NCBI GenBank assembly: GCA_904502235.1
Contig: CAJGDP010000017.1
Coordinates: 1-38,584, forward strand
DNA length: 38,584 nt
Direction of reading: 5' to 3'
Origin: an uncultured Bacteroidaceae bacterium
GTDB taxonomy: Bacteria; Bacteroidota; Bacteroidia; Bacteroidales; Bacteroidaceae
Position 1 is the stretch's first letter; each line of letters opens with the position of its first letter. The notes under the pieces are model-generated. The model made no database searches and was not told the DNA's origin. It saw nothing but the letters and a program-made list of their open reading frames with translations. Of the stretch, positions 6,822 to 13,857 are shown in pieces. The position numbers were made by a program, and so were the translations under genes.

Positions 6822-9215
6822 ATGAAACTTTCAGAACTTAAGAACGGCGAAGAGGCAGTCATTGTACGTCTGCTCGGACACGGAGGATTCCGCAAACGCA
6901 TAATGGAGATGGGATTCATACGTGGCGAGAAGGTCAAATCCGTACTTGACTCACCGATGCACGACCCCGTGAAATATCATGTTATGGGCTACGATGTACT
7001 GCTGCGCCGCAACGAAGCCTCCATGATAGAAGTTCTCCCCGAAGGGGAGGCAAAGAAAGAACTTCCGCCATCGCCATCGTTCAGTTGTCTCACTTTATGC
7101 AACAATTGCAATGGAATGAGCTGTTGCAACTGCACCCAACGCAAGGTTGCAACACAGCAAAGCAATATCATAAACGTAGCCCTTGTAGGAAACCCCAACA
7201 GTGGCAAGACATCCATATTCAACGCCCTGTCGAACCAGAATGAACATGTAGGAAACTACAGCGGAGTAACTGTCGATGCAAAAACCGGCAGTTTCAACTA
7301 CAAGAACTACAGAATAAACATTACCGATCTGCCGGGAACATACTCCATATCGGCATACTCGCCCGAGGAGATTTATGTACGCCGTCATCTCTTTGAGCAG
7401 ACACCCGACGTTATCATAAACTCCGTTGTGGCATCAAACCTTGAGCGCAACCTCTACCTCACGACCGAACTGATTGACATGAACCAGCGCACTGTTGTTG
7501 CACTCAACATGTACGACGAACTGCTGGCAAGCGGTGCAGTGCTCGACTACGAGCATCTGGGTGCAATGATGGGAATCCCCATGATTCCGACCGTGGCGAA
7601 GAACCGTCAGGGACTCGACAGGTTGCTCGACACAGTGATAGACCTCTTCGAAGGCAAGAACAAGACCATAAGACACATCCACATCAACTATGGTAACATC
7701 ATTGAAGAGCAGATATCTCCGTTGTCGGTGGAGATGCACAAGGCTCAAGACCTGCCACAGCAGTTCCCTGTGAGATATTGGGCTTTAAAGATGCTTGAGC
7801 AGGACAAGGAGAGCGAGAATCTGCTGAAGAACTGTTTTGAACTGCCACGATGGCAAAACCTTGCAGAGACTGCCGCACGAAAGATTCAGGCACAGACCGG
7901 CGTAGATGCCGAGACTGCAATAAGCGGAGCAAAATACGGATTCATCAACGGAGCACTGCAGGAGACATACAAGCCGGGAAACAAGGATACACAGAAGAAG
8001 ACACGTCGTATCGACCGTCTTGTTGCCAACAAGTGGCTGGGATTCCCCATATTCATAGGTATAATGTGGCTCATATTCAGTGCAGTGTTCATACTTGGAG
8101 CATATCCGCAAGAGTGGATTGAGATACTTTTCGCATGGTTGAGCGATTTGGCAACGGGCATTATCCCTGCCGGAGCAATTCAGGATTTGATTGTAAACGG
8201 CATTATAAGCGGTGTGGGAAGTGTTGCAGTTTTTATACCGCAGATACTCATACTATACCTGTTCATCTCATTCATGGAAGATTCGGGATATATGGCACGC
8301 GCGGCATTCATCATGGACAGACTCATGCATAAGATGGGACTACACGGTAAATCGTTCATCCCCATGCTCATGGGATTCGGTTGCAATGTGCCGGCTATAA
8401 TGGCAACACGTGCCATTGAGAGCCGTAACAGCAGACTCATAACAATTCTCATTACACCGTTCATGTCGTGCAGCGCACGTCTCCCGGTACTCGTATTGTT
8501 TGCCGGAGCATTCTTCCCGCAACATGCGGCATTAGTGCTTATAAGCCTGTATCTGCTCGGCATTGCAGTTGCAATAATCACTGCAAGGCTGTTGCGACTC
8601 ACAAAGTTCAAGAAGGACGAGACACCGTTCGTAATGGAGCTGCCACCCTATCGCCTTCCCACTCTGCATGCAACCCTTCGCCACATGTGGGACAAGTGCG
8701 CACTCTACCTTAAAAAGATTGGTTCAATAATATTGCTTTCGACCATTGTCATCTGGTTCCTGAGCTATTATCCACGCCCCGACGAGCCGGCTGAGTCAAG
8801 CAACATAAATGTAGAAATGAGCGCAGAAAGCATCAACGAGAATTCCTTCATCGGAATGATAGGACATCTTATTGAACCAGCGATGCAACCATTGGGATTG
8901 AACTGGCGTTCAAGTACAGCAATCCTCACAAGCATTCCTGCAAAGGAACTTGTGGTGAGTACCCTCGGAGTGCTTTACAGCAACAGTAGCGACGAAGGCA
9001 TAGAAGAGGACATCAAGGCTTCGGGCGATTTCACTCCACGCTCGGCTATGGCGTTCATGGTGTTCATACTGCTCTTTTTCCCATGCATTGCAACCATTGC
9101 AAGCATAGCCGAGGAGACCAAGAGCAAATGGTGGGCAATTTTCTCTATAGTATACAACACAGCCGTGGCATGGGGATTGGCATTCCTTGCATATACCATA
9201 GGCGGAATATTATAA
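6822..9215 (+). CDS. feoB: FeoA-FeoB fusion ferrous iron transporter
   Basis: A 797-residue fusion that imports Fe(II) across the inner membrane. Residues 1-75 form a FeoA (SH3-like) domain (KLSELKNGEEAVIVRLLG...GFIRGEKV). A linker of about 40 residues then holds six cysteines (89, 93, 96, 101, 102, 104). The G domain follows with G1 GNPNSGKT at 123-130, G3 DLPGTYS and G4 NMYD. The C-terminal half has the two Gate-type membrane regions, including GFGCNVPAIMATR and the later FFPCIATIAS segment. FeoA-FeoB fusions are typical of Bacteroidetes; the Cys-rich linker is the unusual part. It is first in an operon with a hemerythrin-like protein, a LuxR-type regulator and fRMsr. The start is fixed by the promoter at 6771-6801. 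Confidence 0.96.
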   Translation: MKLSELKNGEEAVIVRLLGHGGFRKRIMEMGFIRGEKVKSVLDSPMHDPVKYHVMGYDVLLRRNEASMIEVLPEGEAKKELPPSPSFSCLTLCNNCNGMSCCNCTQRKVATQQSNIINVALVGNPNSGKTSIFNALSNQNEHVGNYSGVTVDAKTGSFNYKNYRINITDLPGTYSISAYSPEEIYVRRHLFEQTPDVIINSVVASNLERNLYLTTELIDMNQRTVVALNMYDELLASGAVLDYEHLGAMMGIPMIPTVAKNRQGLDRLLDTVIDLFEGKNKTIRHIHINYGNIIEEQISPLSVEMHKAQDLPQQFPVRYWALKMLEQDKESENLLKNCFELPRWQNLAETAARKIQAQTGVDAETAISGAKYGFINGALQETYKPGNKDTQKKTRRIDRLVANKWLGFPIFIGIMWLIFSAVFILGAYPQEWIEILFAWLSDLATGIIPAGAIQDLIVNGIISGVGSVAVFIPQILILYLFISFMEDSGYMARAAFIMDRLMHKMGLHGKSFIPMLMGFGCNVPAIMATRAIESRNSRLITILITPFMSCSARLPVLVLFAGAFFPQHAALVLISLYLLGIAVAIITARLLRLTKFKKDETPFVMELPPYRLPTLHATLRHMWDKCALYLKKIGSIILLSTIVIWFLSYYPRPDEPAESSNINVEMSAESINENSFIGMIGHLIEPAMQPLGLNWRSSTAILTSIPAKELVVSTLGVLYSNSSDEGIEEDIKASGDFTPRSAMAFMVFILLFFPCIATIASIAEETKSKWWAIFSIVYNTAVAWGLAFLAYTIGGIL

Positions 9216-9228
9216 TAAAAACTTAGAT

Positions 9229-9933
9229 ATGAGCAATAACGAAACAACATACTGCAAACGCATGAAAGTTGCCCATCTGCTTGCGAACGACAGTTCGCTG
9301 CTGTCGATACTGCAACGTCTCGACATAAAGCTGGGCTTTGGCGATGCAACAGTGGGCGAACTCTGTTCGCGCTACGGAATATCAGAGGAACTATTCCTTA
9401 TGATATGCAACATATATTCTTACCACGAATATAAACCAAGCATAGGAACCCTTGGTAAGAACGATATCAAGAGCATAACAACATATCTGCGTGCATCGCA
9501 CCGCTACTACACCACAGTATGCTTCCCAGCTATTCACGAAGGTATACACACGCTTGTAAAGAGTCTTGATGATGTCAGCCGCAAGCTCATCGACAAGTTC
9601 TATGATGATTACGACAACGAAATCATAAACCATTTCAGATACGAAGAAGAGGTGGTGTTCCCGTATATCGAGAAACTCACCGACGAGAACCGTCCGGCAG
9701 AGACATTATACAGCATAGCGCAGTTCGAAGAGAACCACAGCAACATAAACGAGAAGCTGAACGACCTCAAGAACATCATTGCAAAATACCTTGACGAACA
9801 GTACTCATCGCCACAACGGTTCGAGCTGCTCTACACGATATACAGCGTGGAGAACGACCTACGCAAGCACTCGCTCATCGAAAACAAACTACTGATTCCA
9901 TTAGTGGAAAAATTAGAGAAGAGCCATGAATAA
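9229..9933 (+). CDS. Hemerythrin-domain (RIC/ScdA-like) di-iron protein
   Basis: A 234-residue cytosolic protein. The N-terminal about 65 residues (LLANDSSLLSILQRLDIKLGFGDATVGELCSRYGIS) resemble the helical ScdA_N/DUF542 region that precedes hemerythrin domains in iron-sulfur cluster repair proteins. The remainder is a four-helix hemerythrin-type bundle with candidate ligands H91, H103 or H107, H135-E139 (HFRYE), H170 and H214-E218 (HSLIE). Such proteins sense or buffer O2/NO or repair damaged Fe-S centres. It starts 13 bp after feoB and its 3' end overlaps the regulator gene by 8 bp, which argues for a joint function in iron and oxidative or nitrosative stress. The classical RIC CPxC-type motif is not evident, so it may be a divergent member. 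Confidence 0.82.
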   Translation: MSNNETTYCKRMKVAHLLANDSSLLSILQRLDIKLGFGDATVGELCSRYGISEELFLMICNIYSYHEYKPSIGTLGKNDIKSITTYLRASHRYYTTVCFPAIHEGIHTLVKSLDDVSRKLIDKFYDDYDNEIINHFRYEEEVVFPYIEKLTDENRPAETLYSIAQFEENHSNINEKLNDLKNIIAKYLDEQYSSPQRFELLYTIYSVENDLRKHSLIENKLLIPLVEKLEKSHE

Positions 9934-10519
9934 GGAAGCAAAATACAAGGTGGTACTCATTGAGCCGTCGGAGATTGTTGCAACAGGTATTGCTGAGATA
10001 GTAAACCGCAACCCCGAATTCAGCGTCGTACAGACGCTGAGCAATCCCACATACTACAATGCCAACAACAACGACATTGATATCATAATAGTCAACCCCA
10101 CCGTAATTGATTACAACGAAAGGCTCGACATACGTTCATACTTCGGAGGTACGAACAGCGCATTGGTTGCTCTTGCGCACAGCAACTACGAAGAGAATGT
10201 ACTGCGACAGTACGACGACTGCATAGGTATCTACGACAACACCGCACGCATAATACAGAAACTCAAGAGTGCGATGGAAGAGAACAGCCAGAACCCCAAG
10301 AGCGACCTCAACGAACTCTCCACACGCGAACGCGATATTCTGAAAGCCGTAGCCAAAGGAAAGACAAACAAGGAGATTGCCGACGAATTCAACATTTCAA
10401 TATATACAGTGATTTCCCATCGTCGCAACATATCGCAGAAGCTTGGTATAAACAGTATCCCCGGACTCACCGTCTATGCCATAATGAACAAATTGGTGGA
10501 TATGTCCGATTTCAGTTGA
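9926..10519 (+). CDS. LuxR-type transcription regulator with degenerate receiver domain
   Basis: A 197-residue response-regulator-like protein. Residues 6-120 have a receiver-like pattern (KVVLIEPSEIVATGIAEIV...DIDIIIVNPTV), but the phospho-acceptor Asp is Asn at position 57 and the conserved C-terminal Lys is not found (GIYDNTARI instead). Residues 128-193 form a NarL/LuxR helix-turn-helix (LSTRERDILKAVAKGKTNKE...). There is no histidine kinase gene nearby. The start overlaps the end of the hemerythrin gene by 8 bases. It probably binds DNA without phosphorylation control, perhaps responding to its di-iron neighbour; this is inference from context. Its likely targets are its own operon or NO/iron genes, but this cannot be shown here. 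Confidence 0.85.
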   Translation: MNKEAKYKVVLIEPSEIVATGIAEIVNRNPEFSVVQTLSNPTYYNANNNDIDIIIVNPTVIDYNERLDIRSYFGGTNSALVALAHSNYEENVLRQYDDCIGIYDNTARIIQKLKSAMEENSQNPKSDLNELSTRERDILKAVAKGKTNKEIADEFNISIYTVISHRRNISQKLGINSIPGLTVYAIMNKLVDMSDFS

Positions 10520-10520
10520 T

Positions 10521-10991
10521 ATGGCAGAAGAACTACACATAGCCCAAGGCGGGAAAGAAGAGAAGTACGCCCTGCTCCACAAGCAGATAACAGAAATTGT
10601 AAGAAGCGAAGAGGATATAATTGCCAACATGGCAAACATAAGCGCGATGATTCATCAGACCTTTGGTTTCTGGTGGACCGGCTTCTACCGCGTACAAGGC
10701 GAAGAGCTTGTATTGGGACCATTCCAAGGACCATTGGCATGCAGCAGAATAAAATTCGGACGCGGAGTATGCGGAACAACATGGAAAGAACGCTGCACAC
10801 AAGTTGTACCCGACGTGGAACAGTTCCCCGGACACATAGCATGCAGCAGTGCATCAAAAAGCGAAATTGTGGTGCCTGTATTCAATAAAGAAGGAGAGAT
10901 AACCGCTGTGCTTGACATAGACAGCGAGCACTTGAACACCTTTGACAATACCGACAAACTTTGGCTTGAAAGAATAGCAGAACTATTATAA
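10521..10991 (+). CDS. msrC: Free methionine-(R)-sulfoxide reductase (GAF domain)
   Basis: A 156-residue single GAF-domain protein that reduces free Met-R-sulfoxide in the cytosol. The three family cysteines are present at 74, 84 and 108 (LACSRIKFGRGVCG ... PGHIACSS). Their spacing (10 and 24) equals that of C84, C94 and C118 in E. coli fRMsr. Other family motifs are WWTGFYR, VPDVEQFPGHI and LDIDSEHL. It begins one base after the regulator's stop codon and is the last gene of the feoAB operon. The operon thus combines iron import, a di-iron protein, a regulator and an oxidative damage repair enzyme. Confidence 0.93.
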   Translation: MAEELHIAQGGKEEKYALLHKQITEIVRSEEDIIANMANISAMIHQTFGFWWTGFYRVQGEELVLGPFQGPLACSRIKFGRGVCGTTWKERCTQVVPDVEQFPGHIACSSASKSEIVVPVFNKEGEITAVLDIDSEHLNTFDNTDKLWLERIAELL

Positions 10992-10996
10992 ACTAT

Positions 10997-11027
10997 ATGG
11001 CGACAAGTTCACAGAACCTGTCGCCAT
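10997..11027 (+). terminator. Terminator of the feoAB operon
   Basis: ATGGCGACA (10997-11005) pairs with TGTCGCCAT (11019-11027), just after the fRMsr stop codon. It is followed by TATTTTAT. Confidence 0.8.
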
Positions 11028-11047
11028 TATTTTATAACATATGATTA

Positions 11048-11758
11048 TCAATCTTCAGGAGTGAAAGTACCGTCTAGATTCTTTGAATATTTACGTCCCC
11101 ATTTTCCACGGTAACCACCCAATAGACCGTTGTCGCTTACAACATCATTATTGCTCAATCTCACCTTCTCGTTTGTTCCGAACAACAGAGTAAACAACAG
11201 CCACAAGAACAATCCTATTGCCACTATTACAACAGCGATTGCTGCAATGATTCCGCCAATCATGGCCAATGCAAAAGGAACCAAGATAAGATATGCCACT
11301 CTTCCGGCAATCTGAGCACCTGTTGTAAGTTTCTTGGCATCCTTCACAGCCTTGAGAGCAACCATTATAAGAATTATACCACTACCTATAGTTGCAACCA
11401 GGCTTGGGAATGTTGAGTGTTCATTGAACATTTCCACAACAGCTATTATTGCACCTGAAATAACACCAATCCATAACGCCCAAATACATAGCGACGAAGA
11501 ATCAGAAGTCTTGTCATCGCCAATAAGTTTGAACACACCGCCATCGAACCATTTTGCCAATTTTGCAACCCATCTGTTCAAGAAGAAAGATCTTTTCTTC
11601 TCTTCGTTGTTTGCAGGTGCCTCTTCGGGCTGTGGCTGTTCGCACTCCTCGGCTTCCTGAGGTTCAACAACAACTTCCTCTGCTACATTTTCACTTACAT
11701 TTGTCTCGTTAACTTCATTGATCTCGAGTTCTTGCTGTGATAAATCCTTATCTTCCAT
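11048..11758 (-). CDS. Hypothetical membrane protein with acidic N-terminal tail
   Basis: A 236-residue protein I do not recognise. Residues 1-55 are very acidic and low in complexity (many E, Q, P and N). A short basic/aromatic stretch follows (KKRSFFLNRWVAKLAKWF). Hydrophobic segments lie at about 93-113, 120-142 and 153-193, the last probably two helices. The polar C-terminus ends in KWGRKYSKNLDGTFTPED. The layout suggests an inner-membrane protein with a cytoplasmic acidic tail. It is convergent with the feoAB operon and has its own promoter-like element at 11820-11827. No homology-based function can be given. Confidence 0.7.
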   Translation of the reverse strand: MEDKDLSQQELEINEVNETNVSENVAEEVVVEPQEAEECEQPQPEEAPANNEEKKRSFFLNRWVAKLAKWFDGGVFKLIGDDKTSDSSSLCIWALWIGVISGAIIAVVEMFNEHSTFPSLVATIGSGIILIMVALKAVKDAKKLTTGAQIAGRVAYLILVPFALAMIGGIIAAIAVVIVAIGLFLWLLFTLLFGTNEKVRLSNNDVVSDNGLLGGYRGKWGRKYSKNLDGTFTPED

Positions 11759-11819
11759 AATTTTAATTATTAGTTATTTATTTACATTAAAACCGCACCA
11801 ATCCTGATGCATCCGGTTG

Positions 11820-11827
11820 CAAATCTA
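11820..11827 (-). promoter_or_regulatory. -7 element for the hypothetical membrane protein
   Basis: The minus strand reads TAGATTTG, an exact TAnnTTTG match, 61 bp upstream of the ATG at 11758. The expected -33 position is AT-rich without a clear TTG. Confidence 0.45.
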
Positions 11828-11923
11828 CATAAAATAAATTAAAATCATAGAAAAATCATTAAAATATGTATAAAAGCACATTTTTAAAAATATATCATTT
11901 CGTTAATCTTGAGGAAGAAAAAA

Positions 11924-11946
11924 GCGAATTCCATACCGGAATTCGC
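11924..11946 (-). terminator. Terminator of the DUF454 gene
   Basis: The minus strand forms a 9-bp hairpin from GCGAATTCC (11924-11932) and GGAATTCGC (11938-11946), followed by TTTTTTCTTC. It lies 15 bp after the DUF454 stop codon. Confidence 0.85.
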
Positions 11947-11960
11947 AGAATAGAATATGG

Positions 11961-12323
11961 TTACTTCTTCAAAGTCTTATAATGCAGGATATGAATGCTC
12001 ACACCAAGAGCAATGGCTATGAAAACAGCACTCATCCACCACTCTTTTGCGACAAACAGCGCACAATAGAGCAGAGTTAGCCAAACAAGAGATACCGATA
12101 CTATTTTAACACGTAATGGAACTGCACGGTACTCTTTGAAATTGCGTATATATTCTCCAAGATAAGGATGCGACAACAACCAGCTGTAAAGCCTTTGTGA
12201 ACTGCGCAAAAAGAGCGTTGCCGAAAGCAACAGGAATGGTGTTGTAGGCAACACCGGAAGAAAAATCCCGACAACGCCCAACACTAGCGACACTATTCCC
12301 AAAAACAGAAAGATAAATTTCAT
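11961..12323 (-). CDS. DUF454 (YbaN-family) inner-membrane protein
   Basis: A 120-residue membrane protein. The N-terminal motif FLGIVSLVLGVVGIFLPVLPTTPFLLLSA, given here in parts, is the DUF454 signature (GIFLPVLPTTPF at about residues 18-29). It is followed by RSSQRLYSWLLSHPYLGEYI and two more hydrophobic helices at about 70-105. YbaN-type proteins are small inner-membrane proteins of unknown function. The ATG at 12323 is chosen; an upstream in-frame TTG at 12347 lies inside the promoter -7 element. It is a single-gene transcript with its own promoter and terminator. Confidence 0.88.
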   Translation of the reverse strand: MKFIFLFLGIVSLVLGVVGIFLPVLPTTPFLLLSATLFLRSSQRLYSWLLSHPYLGEYIRNFKEYRAVPLRVKIVSVSLVWLTLLYCALFVAKEWWMSAVFIAIALGVSIHILHYKTLKK

Positions 12324-12344
12324 ACACTTCTTAATTTGCGCATG

Positions 12345-12375
12345 CAAATTTACTCAAAATAGCACCGCACTCAAA
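12345..12375 (-). promoter_or_regulatory. Promoter of the DUF454 gene
   Basis: On the minus strand TTTG (12372-12375), a 19-bp spacer and TAAATTTG (12345-12352) match the Bacteroidetes consensus exactly. The spacing to the ATG at 12323 is about 21 bp. Confidence 0.8.
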
Positions 12376-12436
12376 GAAAATAAAGATACTGAAACTGATT
12401 TTTTAGAGCAAAAACGCTTTTTTATTGATTTTTTTG

Positions 12437-12444
12437 TATCTTGC
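12437..12444 (+). promoter_or_regulatory. Likely -7 element for the DUF4488 gene
   Basis: TATCTTGC lies 36 bp upstream of the ATG at 12481, preceded by a T-rich run. The match to TAnnTTTG is imperfect and no clear -33 element is seen. Confidence 0.4.
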
Positions 12445-12480
12445 ACTTGAAAAACTACTAACTATCTAAAACCTTTAACT

Positions 12481-13053
12481 ATGAAATGTCCGGTTAACAA
12501 AGCACAAAGCCGGAGAGATATCTCCTCTTTGTCAAAGGGTAGAGTTTTGCAAATGTTCAAAAGAGTTCTGCTAATTCTTGCAGTAACGTTCTTCTGCGGT
12601 ACATTAACAACAAAAGCACAGGTAAAGGAGAGCAACAAGAATCCGCTGATGGGTCTGTGGCAATATGCCGATGAGAAAACGCTCCCCGACGGTAAAAAGA
12701 CATACATCGGCAAGCAGATTTACAAGACAATCACATCAGACAACCGCTATTTCGTGGTGCTGGGAGTGAATATTCCATTAAAGGAAGCCGACAGCGACAA
12801 GACAAGCATGAGCACGGTAACATTCATGACTCAAGAGGGTGAAATCGAATTCACTTCAGATAACACTTATCTTGAATACATCAACAAGCACTATCTCGAC
12901 AAGAACCTGAACAACACCATTTCGAACCTGCGTTTCAAATTCAACGAAAAGAACCCGAACATTCTTTACATTGAGTATAATCTTGGCGGAAATGACGAGA
13001 GCAGTTGGGTAAGCGAAGTGTGGCTGAGAGTTATGCCTTACGGCTCCAAATAA
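12481..13053 (+). CDS. Secreted DUF4488-type protein
   Basis: A protein of 190 residues (from 12481) or 166 (from an internal ATG at 12553). From the second ATG it has a clear signal peptide (MFKRVLLILAVTFFCGTLTTKAQ). From the first ATG this is preceded by 24 polar residues, unusual for export, so 12553 may be the true start. The mature part begins with NPLMGLWQY and continues as a beta-rich, lipocalin-like domain ending in EVWLRVMPYG. This resembles the DUF4488 family, small exported Bacteroidales proteins of unknown function. The gene stands alone between a promoter-like element and a strong hairpin. Confidence 0.72.
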   Translation: MKCPVNKAQSRRDISSLSKGRVLQMFKRVLLILAVTFFCGTLTTKAQVKESNKNPLMGLWQYADEKTLPDGKKTYIGKQIYKTITSDNRYFVVLGVNIPLKEADSDKTSMSTVTFMTQEGEIEFTSDNTYLEYINKHYLDKNLNNTISNLRFKFNEKNPNILYIEYNLGGNDESSWVSEVWLRVMPYGSK

Positions 13054-13057
13054 ATGA

Positions 13058-13083
13058 TTATGGCGACCAGACGGTCGCCATAA
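13058..13083. terminator. Bidirectional terminator between the DUF4488 and amidase genes
   Basis: TTATGGCGACC (13058-13068) pairs perfectly with GGTCGCCATAA (13073-13083) around AGAC. It lies between two convergent stop codons. Confidence 0.85.
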
Positions 13084-13085
13084 CT

Positions 13086-13811
13086 TTATCTTACCATTCT
13101 AAGTTTATTTATCATTTCCATATCAAGTTCCACGGTTATGCTGCCTTGTCGGCGTGAACGACATCTTGCCATTGTCATTCCGTAAGGATTCAGTATTACA
13201 CTGTGTCCTTTGTATGTTCCATAATCATCAGCCCCTACCCTGTTGCTTGCTGCCACATAACAGACATTCTCTATTGCACGCGCACGAACAAGGGTATCCC
13301 AGGCAAGCAGACGGCTGTCGGGGAAGTTTGCCGAAATAAGCAGGACATCATACTCGTTTCTGTTATAAAGGAATACGGGGAAACGCAAGTCATAGCATAT
13401 TGCGGGGCGGAAACGCACTCCGCGCCATTCCCACACCACTTTGCCGGCTCCCGGTTCAAATACTCTATCCTCACCGCTGTATTCAAAAAGGTTATGTTTA
13501 TCATACTGCCCTGCCACTCCGTCGGGTGTTATGAAATACATACGATTATAGAATTTGCCGTCTTCGCATATCATCACAGGAACTGCCATTGCTGCATCAT
13601 ATTCAACGGCAAGACGTTTCATAAGCTGCACTGTTACACCGTCAATCTCTTCAGCTACCCCTTGCGGTTGCATGCAGAAACCGGTGGAACACATCTCGGG
13701 AAAGAGATAGAGGTCGGCACGTTCGGCATTGGCAACAAGCCTTTCGAGGCGTTTTACATTGGTTGCGACATCCTTCCAGGCTATATCCTGTTGAATTACG
13801 GTTATCTTCAT
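13086..13811 (-). CDS. Nitrilase-superfamily carbon-nitrogen hydrolase, omega-amidase (YafV)-like
   Basis: A 241-residue C-N hydrolase. The catalytic triad is visible: E39 (LFPEM), K105 (YDKHNLF) and C139 (AICYDLRFP). Length and the motif YDLRFPVFLYNRNEYDVLLISANFP (parts) fit the omega-amidase branch, which hydrolyses alpha-ketoglutaramate or alpha-keto-succinamate, the products of glutamine/asparagine transaminases and of methionine salvage. Other amidase substrates are possible. The gene is a single unit, convergent with the DUF4488 gene and upstream of the acyl-CoA ligase terminator. Confidence 0.9.
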   Translation of the reverse strand: MKITVIQQDIAWKDVATNVKRLERLVANAERADLYLFPEMCSTGFCMQPQGVAEEIDGVTVQLMKRLAVEYDAAMAVPVMICEDGKFYNRMYFITPDGVAGQYDKHNLFEYSGEDRVFEPGAGKVVWEWRGVRFRPAICYDLRFPVFLYNRNEYDVLLISANFPDSRLLAWDTLVRARAIENVCYVAASNRVGADDYGTYKGHSVILNPYGMTMARCRSRRQGSITVELDMEMINKLRMVR

Positions 13812-13823
13812 AATATATAAACA

Positions 13824-13847
13824 AATGGGGTGCTTTCACACCCCATT
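13824..13847 (-). terminator. Terminator of acyl-CoA ligase gene 3
   Basis: AATGGGGTG (13824-13832) pairs with CACCCCATT (13839-13847). It lies 11 bp after the minus-strand stop at 13858 and is followed by a modest T-rich stretch on that strand. Confidence 0.75.
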
Positions 13848-13857
13848 CAAATTATCA

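Noticed and set aside
12405..12440. A/T-rich hairpin-like stretch before the DUF4488 gene
   Set aside because: Pairing is limited to A and T runs and could arise from composition alone.
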